A stretch of 40,577 nt of DNA from Saccharopolyspora rectivirgula DSM 43747. Lineage in GTDB: Bacteria > Actinomycetota > Actinomycetes > Mycobacteriales > Pseudonocardiaceae. Under the pieces are notes generated by a model. It was not told the DNA's origin. It made no database searches and was given only the letters and a program-made list of their open reading frames with translations. This document shows positions 8,848 through 16,722 of the stretch, in pieces (position 1 is the stretch's first letter; every line of letters starts with the position of its first letter). A program made the position numbers and the translations under genes. The stretch is from positions 1 to 40,577 of the forward strand of contig NZ_AYJW01000035.1 in the NCBI RefSeq assembly GCF_000497205.1. The letters run 5' to 3'.

Positions 8848-9444
8848 TTACCGGTCCTCCTCCGTGGGGTCCCGACCCTCGTTCAAGTCGTCCCACATCC
8901 GCCTGCCCACATCCTGGGAACGCGGTTTGGTTGCTCCCGGCGCGGAATATTTCGCCCCCATCGCGGGCATCCGGCCGCCCCGCACCACCACCAGCACCCC
9001 AGCGGCGAGCAGGCACAGCGCGGACGCCCCCAGCAGAAGGGGGCCGGTGGCACCGAGGGCCGGCGCGCCCACCGGCTCGCTGCCAGTTGGCACTTCCGGG
9101 GGAACGAAGGCGGACCAGGAGTTCCCCTGGGCGAGCCGCCACCCCAGCACCGCGCCGATGGCGACCACCACCAGCCCGATGCACCGCCGGAACCAGCCGC
9201 GGGTGGCCAGCACCGCCGCCCCCGCGGCCAACGAGGCCAGCGCCAGCGGAACCAGCTCCGGCCACAGCATCTCCCCGGTGACGGCGACGTCGCTCGCCCC
9301 GCCCAGCGGGGACCGGTAGCGCTGCTGGAACCAGGTCACCGAACTGGCCGCCCACAGCAGCCCAGCAGCGGCCAGCACCAGCAGCAACACCGCCCACAGC
9401 GGACGCTTACCGGTTGTGGGCTTGGATTCCGCCCCGTTGGTCAA
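8848..9444 (-). CDS. Tryptophan-biosynthesis-associated membrane protein (TIGR02234-like)
   Basis: A 198-residue integral membrane protein with about four hydrophobic segments (roughly 15-33, 62-80, 85-102, 132-155) and a hydrophilic C-terminal tail. Position between trpE and trpC and the overall pattern match the actinobacterial Trp-associated membrane protein family; the biochemical role of that family is not known to me. The start is an unusual TTG at 9444: GGAGGA lies 6 bases upstream and the hydrophobic core starts soon after. This start makes it overlap the 3' end of trpE by 38 bases, implying tight coupling. Confidence 0.8.
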   Translation of the reverse strand: MTNGAESKPTTGKRPLWAVLLLVLAAAGLLWAASSVTWFQQRYRSPLGGASDVAVTGEMLWPELVPLALASLAAGAAVLATRGWFRRCIGLVVVAIGAVLGWRLAQGNSWSAFVPPEVPTGSEPVGAPALGATGPLLLGASALCLLAAGVLVVVRGGRMPAMGAKYSAPGATKPRSQDVGRRMWDDLNEGRDPTEEDR

Positions 9445-10999
9445 CGCTTTCCTCCGTGTGCTGGGCGCTCTCCGGGCGCCGCAACGTTTCCGCCGTCGCC
9501 ACCGCGTTCAGCACGGCGCGAGCCTTGTTCAGGCACTCCTGGTCCTCGGCCCGCGGGTCGGAATCGGCGACGATGCCACCACCGGCCTGCACGTAAGCGG
9601 TCCCGTTGCGCAGCAAGGCGGTGCGAATGGCGATCGCGGTGTCCGCGTCCCCGGCGAAGTCCAGGTACCCGACCACCCCGCCGTACTGGGCGCGCCGGGT
9701 GACTTCCAGTTCCTCGATCAGCTCCAACGCCCGCGGTTTCGGCGCCCCGGACAGCGTGCCGGCCGGGAAGCAGGCGGTGACCGCGTCGAGAGCCGTCCTC
9801 CCCTCCGCCAACTGTCCGGTCACAGTGGACACGATGTGCATCACGTGGCTGTAGCGCTCGATGCGGAAGAAGTCCAGCACCCGCACCGAACCCGGCCGGC
9901 AGACCCGCCCCAGGTCGTTGCGGCCGAGATCGACCAGCATCAGGTGCTCGGCCCGCTCCTTCTCGTCGTTGAGCAGTTCCTTCTCCAGCCGCGCGTCCTC
10001 GTCGGCATCGGCACCGCGCCACCGGGTGCCGGCGATCGGGTGCGTGGTCGCCTGCCCGTCGCGCACCGTCACCAGCGACTCCGGGCTGGACCCCACGATG
10101 GCGAACGAGCTGTCGTCCTCCGGCGCCTGCAACCGCAGCAGGTACATGTAGGGGCTCGGGTTGGTGGTGCGCAGCACGCGGTAGATGTCCAGCGCGTCAG
10201 CGCTGGTGGGCATCTCGAACCGCTGCGAGACCACCACCTGGAACGCTTCGCCGGCCCGGATCGCCTCCTTCGCCTTCTCCACCGCGGCGAAGTGCTCCTC
10301 CTGGGTGCGCTGCCGGTGGAACTGCGGCTGCGGCCGGGAGAACACCGCGACCGTGGGTTCGGCCGGGGTGAACAGCTGCTCGGTCATCTCGTCCAGCCGG
10401 CGCACCGCGTCGTCGTAGGCGGCGTCCACCCGCTCCGGGCTGTCGTCCCAGTTGACCGCGTTGGCGATCAACGTGATCGTGCCCTCGTGGTGGTCCAGCG
10501 CCGCCATGTCCGTGGCCAGCAGCATCATCATCTCGGGGATCTGCAGGTCGTCCTCGGTGAGCTCGGGCAGCCGCTCCAGCCGCCGGACGATGTCGTAACC
10601 GAGGTAGCCCACCATGCCGCCGGTCAACGGCGGCAGCCCGGGAAGCGGATCGGTGTGCAGCAGCCGGACCGTCTCCCGGAGGGCGTGCAGCGGGTCCCCC
10701 TCCTGCGGCAGCCCCACCGGCGGCGTGCCCATCCAGTGCGCCGCACCATCGCGCACGGTCAGCGCGGCAGCGCTGCGAACCCCGACGAACGACCACCGGG
10801 ACCAGGAGCGCCCGTTCTCCGCGGATTCGAACAGGAAGGTCCCCGGGCGGTCCCCCGCGAGCTTGCGGTACACCCCCAGCGGGGTCTCGTCGTCCGCCAG
10901 CAGGCGCCGCACCACCGGAATCACCCGGCGGCCCTTGGCGAGCTCGCGGAACTCCTCTCGTCCTGGGCTGATACTGCCGATCTCACCGTCGCCGACCAT
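9407..10999 (-). CDS. trpE: Anthranilate synthase component I
   Basis: TrpE makes anthranilate from chorismate with ammonia from TrpG, the first committed step of tryptophan synthesis. The 530-residue protein has the N-terminal regulatory segment ([12 protein letters not shown], equivalent to the LLES Trp-binding motif) and the catalytic chorismate-binding half: [42 protein letters not shown] chose ATG 10999 because homology begins there ([13 protein letters not shown]). No strong ribosome-binding site sits in front of it, so translation may be leaderless. No trpG or trpD is present in this window, so they must be elsewhere. It is transcribed divergently from the TetR gene with an 87-base spacer. 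Confidence 0.95.
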   Translation of the reverse strand: MVGDGEIGSISPGREEFRELAKGRRVIPVVRRLLADDETPLGVYRKLAGDRPGTFLFESAENGRSWSRWSFVGVRSAAALTVRDGAAHWMGTPPVGLPQEGDPLHALRETVRLLHTDPLPGLPPLTGGMVGYLGYDIVRRLERLPELTEDDLQIPEMMMLLATDMAALDHHEGTITLIANAVNWDDSPERVDAAYDDAVRRLDEMTEQLFTPAEPTVAVFSRPQPQFHRQRTQEEHFAAVEKAKEAIRAGEAFQVVVSQRFEMPTSADALDIYRVLRTTNPSPYMYLLRLQAPEDDSSFAIVGSSPESLVTVRDGQATTHPIAGTRWRGADADEDARLEKELLNDEKERAEHLMLVDLGRNDLGRVCRPGSVRVLDFFRIERYSHVMHIVSTVTGQLAEGRTALDAVTACFPAGTLSGAPKPRALELIEELEVTRRAQYGGVVGYLDFAGDADTAIAIRTALLRNGTAYVQAGGGIVADSDPRAEDQECLNKARAVLNAVATAETLRRPESAQHTEESVDQRGGIQAHNR

Positions 11000-11086
11000 A
11001 GAGTCATTGTGCCGCCCGGGGGAGCCGACCTCTCCGCCACCTCCTGTCCTTTGCCGTTCCCCGCGGGCACCGGGGAGGATGAACGG

Positions 11087-11719
11087 GTGCGCAGCGAGGG
11101 AGTTGAGCAGCGGCGAGGAGGGAAGCGCCGGGGGCGCCGGAGCAGCGGCGAAGACACCAGGAACGCCTTGCTCACCGCCGCCCGGGAGGTGTTCATCGAG
11201 CAGGGGTTCGAAGGCGCCACGGTGCGCGGCATCGCCGCGCGCGCCGGGGTGGACCCGGCCATGGTCCACCACTGGTTCGGCAACAAGGAAGGCCTGTTCA
11301 CCGCGGCGGTGTCGCTGCCGGTGAACCCGGCGCAGCTGGTCCCCCAGCTGCTGGCCGGCGATCCGGAGCAGCTGGGCGAGCGCATCGTCCGCCGGTTCCT
11401 CACCGTGTGGGACGAGCACGGCGGCGGGGAGTTCACCGCACTGGTCCGCAGCATCGCCACCCACCACGACGCCGTGCGCATGCTGCGGGACTTCATCAAG
11501 ACCGTGCTGTTCGGCCGGCTCATCGGCGAGCTGCGGATGGACCGCGGGGAGCTGCGGGCCGCACTGTGCGGATCGCAGATCGTCGGTCTGGGCATGGCCC
11601 GGTACGTGATCGAGCTGGAGCCGCTGGCGTCCGCCGACCACGACACCGTGGTCGCCGCCGTGGCGCCCGCGCTGCAGCGCTACTTGACCGGGGACATCTC
11701 CGCCCCGCCCGGGGCCTAG
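11087..11719 (+). CDS. TetR/AcrR family transcriptional regulator
   Basis: A 210-residue regulator with an N-terminal helix-turn-helix: [45 protein letters not shown] (about residues 26-70, written here as one domain). A basic, Arg-rich tail of about 20 residues precedes it. The C-terminal ligand/dimer domain is of the type found in many small actinobacterial TetR proteins. GTG 11087 has GGGGAGG about 8 bases upstream. It is divergent to trpE, so it may control itself and possibly trpE, but I see no clear palindromic operator in the spacer. Its stop codon shares a CTAG with the stop of hisI. Ligand unknown. Confidence 0.88.
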   Translation: MRSEGVEQRRGGKRRGRRSSGEDTRNALLTAAREVFIEQGFEGATVRGIAARAGVDPAMVHHWFGNKEGLFTAAVSLPVNPAQLVPQLLAGDPEQLGERIVRRFLTVWDEHGGGEFTALVRSIATHHDAVRMLRDFIKTVLFGRLIGELRMDRGELRAALCGSQIVGLGMARYVIELEPLASADHDTVVAAVAPALQRYLTGDISAPPGA

Positions 11720-12093
11720 CCGGCGCTGCCCGCCGGTTCGGGGCTCTCCGGGCCGAGCAGCACGTCCGCGGTGAAGCAGGTGCGGTCCCCGGTGTGGCAA
11801 GCACCGCCGCCCTGCTGGTCGACGATCAGCAGCACGGTGTCCCCGTCGCAGTCCAACCGGACCTCGTGCACGTGCTGGGTGTTCCCGGAGGTCTCGCCCT
11901 TGACCCAGTACTGCTGGCGGCTGCGGGAGTAGTAGGTGGCGCGACGGGTGGTCAGCGTGCGGTGCAGCGCCTCGTCGTCCATCCACGCCATCATCAGGAC
12001 TTCACCGGTGCCGCGCTGCTGGGCGATCGCCGCGAAGAGGCCGTCGGCGTTCCGCTTGAGCCGCGCCGCGATCGCCGGGTCCAAGCCGCTCAT
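11716..12093 (-). CDS. hisI: Phosphoribosyl-AMP cyclohydrolase
   Basis: HisI opens the purine ring of PR-AMP in histidine biosynthesis. The 125-residue product has the family core [22 protein letters not shown], then [17 protein letters not shown] and the zinc-binding Cys in [11 protein letters not shown]. Only the cyclohydrolase domain is present; the PR-ATP pyrophosphatase (HisE) is not fused, as usual in actinobacteria. The ATG at 12093 overlaps the hisF stop (ATGA). It is the last gene of this his block and ends tail to tail with the TetR gene. Confidence 0.95.
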   Translation of the reverse strand: MSGLDPAIAARLKRNADGLFAAIAQQRGTGEVLMMAWMDDEALHRTLTTRRATYYSRSRQQYWVKGETSGNTQHVHEVRLDCDGDTVLLIVDQQGGGACHTGDRTCFTADVLLGPESPEPAGSAG

Positions 12094-12863
12094 CGCACCG
12101 TGATCCCTTCCGCCCGCATGGCGTCCTTGACCTGGCCGATGGTCATCTCGCCGAAGTGGAAGACGCTGGCGGCCAGCACCGCGTCCGCACCGGCCCGCAC
12201 CGCCGGGGCGAAGTGCTCCACGGCCCCGGCACCGCCGCTGGCGATCAGCGGGACGTCGACGACCTTGCGCACCGCCTGGATCATCTCCAGGTCGAAGCCG
12301 GCCTTGGTGCCGTCGGCGTCCATGGAGTTCAGCAGGACTTCGCCCACCCCCAGCTCCTGGGCGCGAGCGGCCCACTCGACGGCGTCGATGCCGGTTCCGC
12401 GCCGGCCGCCGTGGGTGGTGACCTCGAAACCGGAGGGAGTCGGCTGGCCCCCTTCCGGCACCCGGCGGGCGTCCACCGAGAGCACCACGCACTGGGCGCC
12501 GAACCGCTGCGAAGCCTCCCGCAGCAGTTCCGGGCGGGCGATGGCCGCGGTGTTGATGCTCACCTTGTCCGCACCGGCCCGCAGCAGCCGGTCCACGTCA
12601 TCGGTGCTGCGCACCCCGCCACCCACGGTGAGCGGGATGAAGACCTGCTCGGCGGTGCGGCGCACCACGTCGTAGGTGGTCTCCCGATCGGCCGAGGAAG
12701 CGGTGACGTCCAGGAAGGTGAGCTCGTCCGCACCTTCGGAGTCGTAGACGCGGGCGAGCTCCACCGGATCACCCGCGTCGCGCAAGTTCGTGAAGTTGAC
12801 ACCTTTGACCACCCGGCCCTGATCGACGTCAAGGCAGGGGATCACACGCACCGCAACGGCCAT
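12090..12863 (-). CDS. hisF: Imidazole glycerol phosphate synthase, cyclase subunit
   Basis: HisF takes ammonia from HisH and converts PRFAR to imidazole glycerol phosphate plus AICAR. The 257-residue TIM barrel starts [20 protein letters not shown], containing the catalytic Asp12, and has the second catalytic Asp in [15 protein letters not shown]. The ATG at 12863 matches the family N-terminus. It lies 54 bases after priA, with a perfect 8-bp hairpin in the gap, and overlaps hisI. Confidence 0.97.
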   Translation of the reverse strand: MAVAVRVIPCLDVDQGRVVKGVNFTNLRDAGDPVELARVYDSEGADELTFLDVTASSADRETTYDVVRRTAEQVFIPLTVGGGVRSTDDVDRLLRAGADKVSINTAAIARPELLREASQRFGAQCVVLSVDARRVPEGGQPTPSGFEVTTHGGRRGTGIDAVEWAARAQELGVGEVLLNSMDADGTKAGFDLEMIQAVRKVVDVPLIASGGAGAVEHFAPAVRAGADAVLAASVFHFGEMTIGQVKDAMRAEGITVR

Positions 12864-12887
12864 GCTCCCAGGGTAGAGCTGGGCACC

Positions 12888-12907
12888 GGCCCCGCGGGCG
12901 CGGGGCC
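12888..12907 (-). terminator. Intercistronic hairpin between priA and hisF
   Basis: GGCCCCGC (12888-12895) and GCGGGGCC (12900-12907) form a perfect 8-bp GC stem with a 4-base loop. There is no U-run. It could be a partial terminator reducing hisF-hisI relative to hisH-priA, or an RNA-stability element. Confidence 0.45.
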
Positions 12908-12917
12908 CATCGCGCCT

Positions 12918-13649
12918 TCAGCGCACCGCGGCCAGCGCCTCTTCCAGCGTGAAGTTGCCGGCGTAGAGGGCCTTTCCGACGATGGCGCCCTCCAACCCGA
13001 TCGGGGCGAGTTCCGACAGCGCCACCAAGTCGTCCACACTGGACACACCGCCGGAGGCGATCACCGGGGCATCGGTGCGCCAGCAGACTTCCCGCAGCAG
13101 CTTCAGATTCGGCCCCTTGAGGGTGCCGTCCTTGCTGACGTCGGTGACCACGTAGCGGGAGCAGCCCGCCTCGTTGAGCCGGTCGAGGACGTCCCAGAGG
13201 TCACCGCCGTCCTTGGTCCACCCCCGGGCCGCCAACCGGTGCCCCTGCTCGGTGATCCGCACGTCCAGCCCCACGGCCACCCGGTCACCGTGCTCCGCGA
13301 CCACGCGGTCCGTCCAATCCGGATCTTCCAGCGCCGCGGTGCCGAGGTTCACCCGCCGGCAGCCCGTGGCCAGTGCCGCCTGCAGCGATTCGTCGTCGCG
13401 GATACCACCCGACAGCTCGACGTTGACATCGAGCTTGCCGACCACCTCGGCCAGCAACTCCCGATTGGAACCGCGGCCGAACGCCGCGTCCAGGTCGACC
13501 AGGTGGATCCACTCCGCTCCGGCGCGCTGCCAGTTCAGCGCGGCCTCCAGCGGATCCCCGTAGGAAGTCTCCGTACCAGCGGCACCCTGGACCAGCCGTA
13601 CCGCTTGTCCTTCAGCAACGTCAACAGCAGGCAGCAGCGTGAAACTCAC
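12918..13649 (-). CDS. priA: Bifunctional phosphoribosyl isomerase A (HisA/TrpF activity)
   Basis: PriA isomerises ProFAR in the histidine pathway and PRA in the tryptophan pathway. The 243-residue beta-alpha barrel has the acid/base pair Asp10 and Asp174 and the PriA-type residues Arg18, Arg142 and Trp144 (in [10 protein letters not shown]), matching the positions known for Mycobacterium tuberculosis PriA with an offset of one. No separate trpF is found in the adjacent trp cluster, which fits a dual role. It lies between the small membrane protein gene and hisF. Confidence 0.93.
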   Translation of the reverse strand: MSFTLLPAVDVAEGQAVRLVQGAAGTETSYGDPLEAALNWQRAGAEWIHLVDLDAAFGRGSNRELLAEVVGKLDVNVELSGGIRDDESLQAALATGCRRVNLGTAALEDPDWTDRVVAEHGDRVAVGLDVRITEQGHRLAARGWTKDGGDLWDVLDRLNEAGCSRYVVTDVSKDGTLKGPNLKLLREVCWRTDAPVIASGGVSSVDDLVALSELAPIGLEGAIVGKALYAGNFTLEEALAAVR

Positions 13650-13674
13650 GCGCTCAACCCTACTGGGCCCGGCC

Positions 13675-13731
13675 GCGGTCGGCGCGGACCGGGTTCCCGA
13701 CCGTCAGCGCTGCTCGCGGTCGGCGCGGACC
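13675..13731. repeat. 16-bp direct repeat at the 3' end of the small membrane protein gene
   Basis: GCGGTCGGCGCGGACC occurs at 13675-13690 and again at 13716-13731 (41 bases apart). The second copy encodes the C-terminal VRADRE of the small membrane protein; the first lies just downstream of its stop, before priA. It looks like a small tandem duplication. Confidence 0.7.
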
Positions 13732-13907
13732 ACGGCGATCACCGGCACCGCGAGCACCACCAGCGACAGCAGCACCCCGGTCCACAGCGGCACCCCGGCC
13801 TGCACCAGGTAGGGGAGGGTGAACCCGGCAACCAGCCCCACCGCGAGGACGACGGCGACGCACCGGGTGACCAGGCCCGGACGCAGCAGTCCGTAGCGGC
13901 GGCTCAC
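13704..13907 (-). CDS. Small two-helix membrane protein in the his operon
   Basis: This 67-residue product has two hydrophobic helices (about residues 13-33 and 40-60) and a basic C-terminus (VRADREQR). It has no motif I recognise. The GTG at 13907 overlaps the hisH stop by 4 bases, so it is co-translated with hisH. Small membrane proteins are common between his genes in actinobacteria, but their role is not known to me. It ends next to the 16-bp direct repeat noted separately. Confidence 0.75.
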   Translation of the reverse strand: MSRRYGLLRPGLVTRCVAVVLAVGLVAGFTLPYLVQAGVPLWTGVLLSLVVLAVPVIAVVRADREQR

Positions 13908-14536
13908 AGGCTGTTCAACCAGTTCCGCAGCAACTGGGCCCCGGCCTCGCCGGACTTCTCCGGGTGGAACTGGGTCGCCGACAGCGCCCCGTTCTCCACC
14001 GCGGCGATGAACGGTTCACCGTGCTCGGCCCAGGTCACCTTGGCCGGCTCCAGGGACTCCGACGGCTCCATCTCCCACTTGCGCGCGGCGAACGAGTGCA
14101 CGAAGTAGAACCTGGTGCCCGGCTCGATCCCGGCGAACAGCACGCTGCCCTCGGCGGGCTGGACCTCGTTCCACCCCATGTGCGGGAGCACGTCGGCCTG
14201 CAGGCGCTCCACGGCGCCCGGCCACTGACCGCACCCGTCGGCCTGCACGCCGTGCTCCACGCCGCGCTCGAACATCACCTGCATGCCGACGCAGATCCCC
14301 AGCACCGGGCGGTCGCCGGCGAGCCGCCGGTCGATGATCTTGTCGCCCTCGGCCCGGCGCAGCCCCTCCATGCAGGCGGCGAAGGCCCCCACGCCTGGCA
14401 CGACCAGTCCCTCGGCCTCCAGCGCGGCATGCTTGTCGGAGGTCACTTCGACGTCAGCGCCCACGCGCTGGAGAGCGCGTTCCGCGGAACGGAGATTGCC
14501 GGATCCGTAGTCCAGGATGACGATTCGTCGTGCCAC
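13904..14536 (-). CDS. hisH: Imidazole glycerol phosphate synthase, glutaminase subunit
   Basis: HisH hydrolyses glutamine and passes ammonia to HisF. The 210-residue class I amidotransferase has a complete triad: Cys82 in GICVGMQ, and His191/Glu193 in QFHPEKSG. The N-terminus VILDYGSGNLRSAERAL is typical. ATG 14536 lies 47 bases after the transketolase C-terminal subunit gene on the same strand, with no obvious terminator between, so hisH may be read through from the transketolase promoter. Confidence 0.96.
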   Translation of the reverse strand: MARRIVILDYGSGNLRSAERALQRVGADVEVTSDKHAALEAEGLVVPGVGAFAACMEGLRRAEGDKIIDRRLAGDRPVLGICVGMQVMFERGVEHGVQADGCGQWPGAVERLQADVLPHMGWNEVQPAEGSVLFAGIEPGTRFYFVHSFAARKWEMEPSESLEPAKVTWAEHGEPFIAAVENGALSATQFHPEKSGEAGAQLLRNWLNSL

Positions 14537-14583
14537 GGCACCAGGCTACCCGCCGGAGCCCGCGCCGCCGCATGTCGGGGAGT

Positions 14584-15474
14584 TCAACCGAGGAACGCCC
14601 GGATCCGCGCGGCGAGGGCAGCCGGATCCAGTCCGTGCGCGGCGGCGTGCTCCTCCGGCGTGCCGTACGCCCGCAGCTCGACGTCCCGGCGCACCCCCAG
14701 CGGCAGCACCCGGTGCGGAGTCGTCGCGAGCGCCTCGGCCACCAGGTGCGCCGAGGTGCCGGACAGGTAGGGCTCCACCAGCACGACGTCCGGCGCGGCC
14801 TGCTCCACCGCCCGGTTCAGCCCCGCGGAGTCGAACGGCCGGACCGTGGCGGTGTACAGCACCGTCACCGGCAGCCCGCTGGTGGCTTGCAGCACCGGTC
14901 CGAGCATCGGGCCCACCGCCAGCACCACGCCGCGCTCGCCGCGCCGGAGCACCGACCAGCCGGGGCCCACCGCTTCCGGGCGCGGATTGGTCTGCTCGGA
15001 GAGCCGCAGGTAGACGCGCCCCTCCCCGGCCAGCGCCGTGCGCAGCAGCGCTTCGACCTCCGCGGGGTGCCCGGGCACGTGCACGGTCCAACCGGGCAGG
15101 GCGTCCAGCAGCGCCACGTCGCCCGGGCTCATGTGGGTCCGCCCGGCCTGGGAGTAGTCGTAGGAAGCGCCGTTGCTCACCAGCACGGCTGCCGCGTCCT
15201 GGTGGTCGAGGCTGATCTTGATCTGCTCGAACGGTCGTTCCACCAGGAACGGGGCGATGGTGTGCACCACCGGCCGCATCCCGGACAGCGCCAGCCCGCC
15301 GGCGATGCCGATCATGGCTTGCTCGCGGATGCCCACGTTGATCACCCGGTCCGGGTGGCGGCGGGCGGCTGCGGTGAACCGGTCGGCCGACACGTCCGCC
15401 AGCACCAGGGCGATCCGCGGATCGGAGTCGAGCGCTGCGGTAGTGGTGTTGACGAAGGTCTCGCGCACGGTCAC
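14584..15474 (-). CDS. Transketolase-like protein, C-terminal (pyrimidine-binding) subunit
   Basis: A 296-residue half transketolase: the thiamine-diphosphate pyrimidine domain plus the C-terminal domain. The catalytic glutamate is Glu51 in NVGIREQAMIGIAGGLA. Other family features are MRPVVHTIAPFLVERPFEQIK and the late VVLVEPYLSGTSAHLVAEAL. Its GTG overlaps the stop of the partner subunit gene by 4 bases. Split transketolases carry out 2-carbon ketol transfers between sugar phosphates; the real substrate of this pair cannot be told from sequence and could be a specialised sugar. It lies immediately upstream of hisH. Confidence 0.88.
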   Translation of the reverse strand: MTVRETFVNTTTAALDSDPRIALVLADVSADRFTAAARRHPDRVINVGIREQAMIGIAGGLALSGMRPVVHTIAPFLVERPFEQIKISLDHQDAAAVLVSNGASYDYSQAGRTHMSPGDVALLDALPGWTVHVPGHPAEVEALLRTALAGEGRVYLRLSEQTNPRPEAVGPGWSVLRRGERGVVLAVGPMLGPVLQATSGLPVTVLYTATVRPFDSAGLNRAVEQAAPDVVLVEPYLSGTSAHLVAEALATTPHRVLPLGVRRDVELRAYGTPEEHAAAHGLDPAALAARIRAFLG

Positions 15475-16172
15475 GCCACCTCCTTGGGCTCGACCTCGGC
15501 GATCACGGCCAGCGGCCGGGAGCTGCGCCGGTCGGCGAGCGCCTGGCGCAGGGCGGTGTGGTCGCGCCCGTCCGCGGTGCGGGTTTCCCAGCCCTCGACG
15601 GAGAACCGCCGGGCGATGCCGCCCGGCCAGCCGTGCGTGGCGGACCGGTTGTCGACCACCACCGCGGTGAGCCGGGAAAGCCCCATCCGACCGGCCACCG
15701 CGATGGCCTCGTGGTTGCTGCCCTCGTCGAGTTCGGCGTCCCCGGTGAGCACCACCACCCGGGGTTTCGTCCGCCCTTGGGCGCGCAGTCCCAGGGCCGT
15801 GCCGACGCCCAGGGCGAGCCCCTGCCCCAGCGAACCGCTGCTGATCTCCACCCCCGGGACCAGCACCCGGTCGGGGTGGAACCCGAGGCGGGAGCCGTGG
15901 CTTCCCCAGGAGTCCAGTTCTTCGACGGCGATGAACCCCTTGGCCGCCAGCACCGCGTAGTAGGCCATCGGACCGTGTCCTTTGGACAGCAGGAAGCGGT
16001 CGCGATCAGGATCGTCCGGACGCTCCGGGTCCACCGACAGGACCTGGTCGTAGAGCACCCACAGCACGTCCAGGGTGGAAGTGGCGGCGAAGGTGTGCTT
16101 GTCGTCCCCGGTCATCCGGCGCAGCAGGGCGGGGAGCTCGGCGTACCCGAGCGCGGAAGAAGTCGTTGTCAT
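15471..16172 (-). CDS. Transketolase-like protein, N-terminal (diphosphate-binding) subunit
   Basis: A 233-residue thiamine-diphosphate-binding half of a split transketolase. It shows FLLSKGHGPMAYYAVLAAKG with the active-site histidine, EISSGSLGQGLALGVG, and the metal/ThDP motif starting GDAELDEGSNHEA (residues 144-156) and ending at Asn175. The usual GDG is GDA here; I believe this is a subfamily feature rather than damage, but it should be checked. The ATG at 16172 lies about 7 bases from the predicted -10 box and has no ribosome-binding site, so the mRNA is probably leaderless. It is divergent from soxR, with a MerR-type operator in its promoter. Confidence 0.87.
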   Translation of the reverse strand: MTTTSSALGYAELPALLRRMTGDDKHTFAATSTLDVLWVLYDQVLSVDPERPDDPDRDRFLLSKGHGPMAYYAVLAAKGFIAVEELDSWGSHGSRLGFHPDRVLVPGVEISSGSLGQGLALGVGTALGLRAQGRTKPRVVVLTGDAELDEGSNHEAIAVAGRMGLSRLTAVVVDNRSATHGWPGGIARRFSVEGWETRTADGRDHTALRQALADRRSSRPLAVIAEVEPKEVA

Positions 16173-16178
16173 GACCCG

Positions 16179-16209
16179 ATCCTTGAAGTTCGAGTGAACT
16201 CCAAGTCAA
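16179..16209 (-). promoter_or_regulatory. SoxR/MerR-type promoter and operator of the split transketolase operon
   Basis: Reading the minus strand: -35 TTGACT (16209-16204), a 19-base spacer, and -10 AAGGAT (16184-16179). A 19-bp spacer is the hallmark of MerR-family-activated promoters. The spacer holds a near-perfect dyad: arms CTTGGAGTTC and GAACTTCAAG (16205-16196 and 16191-16182), 9 of 10 positions complementary, separated by ACTC. Transcription would begin at or next to the ATG. SoxR is encoded immediately divergent, so it is the obvious candidate ligand of this site. Confidence 0.7.
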
Positions 16210-16225
16210 GTCCTGATCGCAGCAC

Positions 16226-16256
16226 GAACCTGGAGTTAGCTCGAAGTAGCTAGTCT
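16226..16256 (+). promoter_or_regulatory. Candidate soxR promoter with a related operator sequence
   Basis: Plus strand: -10 TAGTCT at 16251-16256, a 19-base spacer, and a poor -35 (GAACCT, 16226-16231). CCTGGAGTTAGCTCGAAGT (16229-16247) matches 15 of 19 bases of the transketolase operator read on the other strand. The gene's GTG follows 6 bases after the -10, so the transcript would be leaderless. Autoregulation by SoxR is the likely meaning. Confidence 0.5.
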
Positions 16257-16262
16257 GGTTCC

Positions 16263-16721
16263 GTGGCTGAACTACCCAAGAAGCTCACCATCGGTGAGGT
16301 GTCCCAGCGCAGCGGCATCGCCCAGACCGCCCTGCGCTTCTACGAGCAGCGCGGCCTGATCTCGTCCACCCGCACCTCGGGCAACCAGCGCCGGTACGAC
16401 CGCGCGGTGCTGCGCCGGTTGGCGTTCATCCGGGCCGCGCAGCGGGTCGGGCTCAGTTTGGAGGAGATCTCGCGAGCCCTTTCCACGCTGCCGGCCGACC
16501 ACGCGCCGACGAAGGCCGACTGGACGCGGCTGTCCCGCAAGTGGCGGGACGAGCTCGACGCGCGGATCGACGGCCTGCAGCGCTTGCGGGACCGGCTGAC
16601 CGGGTGCATCGGCTGCGGTTGCCTGTCGCTGCGGTCCTGCGCGCTGCACAACCGGGACGACCGGATGGCGGAGCTGGGCCCGGGGGCTCCGCTGCTGCGC
16701 CCGGCCGCCGACGAGCGGTGA
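16263..16721 (+). CDS. soxR: Redox-sensitive transcriptional activator SoxR
   Basis: A 152-residue MerR-family regulator. The N-terminal winged helix reads LTIGEVSQRSGIAQTALRFYE, then RTSGNQRRYDRAVLRRLAFI, followed by the dimerisation helix. The [2Fe-2S] ligands are complete: Cys115, Cys118, Cys120 and Cys126 in the exact SoxR pattern C-x2-C-x-C-x5-C. SoxR senses superoxide or redox-cycling compounds through the oxidation state of this cluster. The start GTG is near-leaderless. It is divergent from the split transketolase genes and its stop is 1 base from the stop of the convergent response regulator. Confidence 0.95.
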   Translation: MAELPKKLTIGEVSQRSGIAQTALRFYEQRGLISSTRTSGNQRRYDRAVLRRLAFIRAAQRVGLSLEEISRALSTLPADHAPTKADWTRLSRKWRDELDARIDGLQRLRDRLTGCIGCGCLSLRSCALHNRDDRMAELGPGAPLLRPAADER

Positions 16722-16722
16722 G

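Noticed and set aside
9416-11086. Plus-strand upstream extension of the TetR frame (767 codons in total)
   Set aside because: It runs antisense through trpE; only the part from GTG 11087 has TetR homology and a ribosome-binding site.
11000-11086. TetR operator or trp leader/T-box in the trpE-tetR spacer
   Set aside because: Only GC-rich imperfect repeats such as CCCCG/CGGGG; no convincing palindrome, no Trp-codon leader and no T-box sequence.
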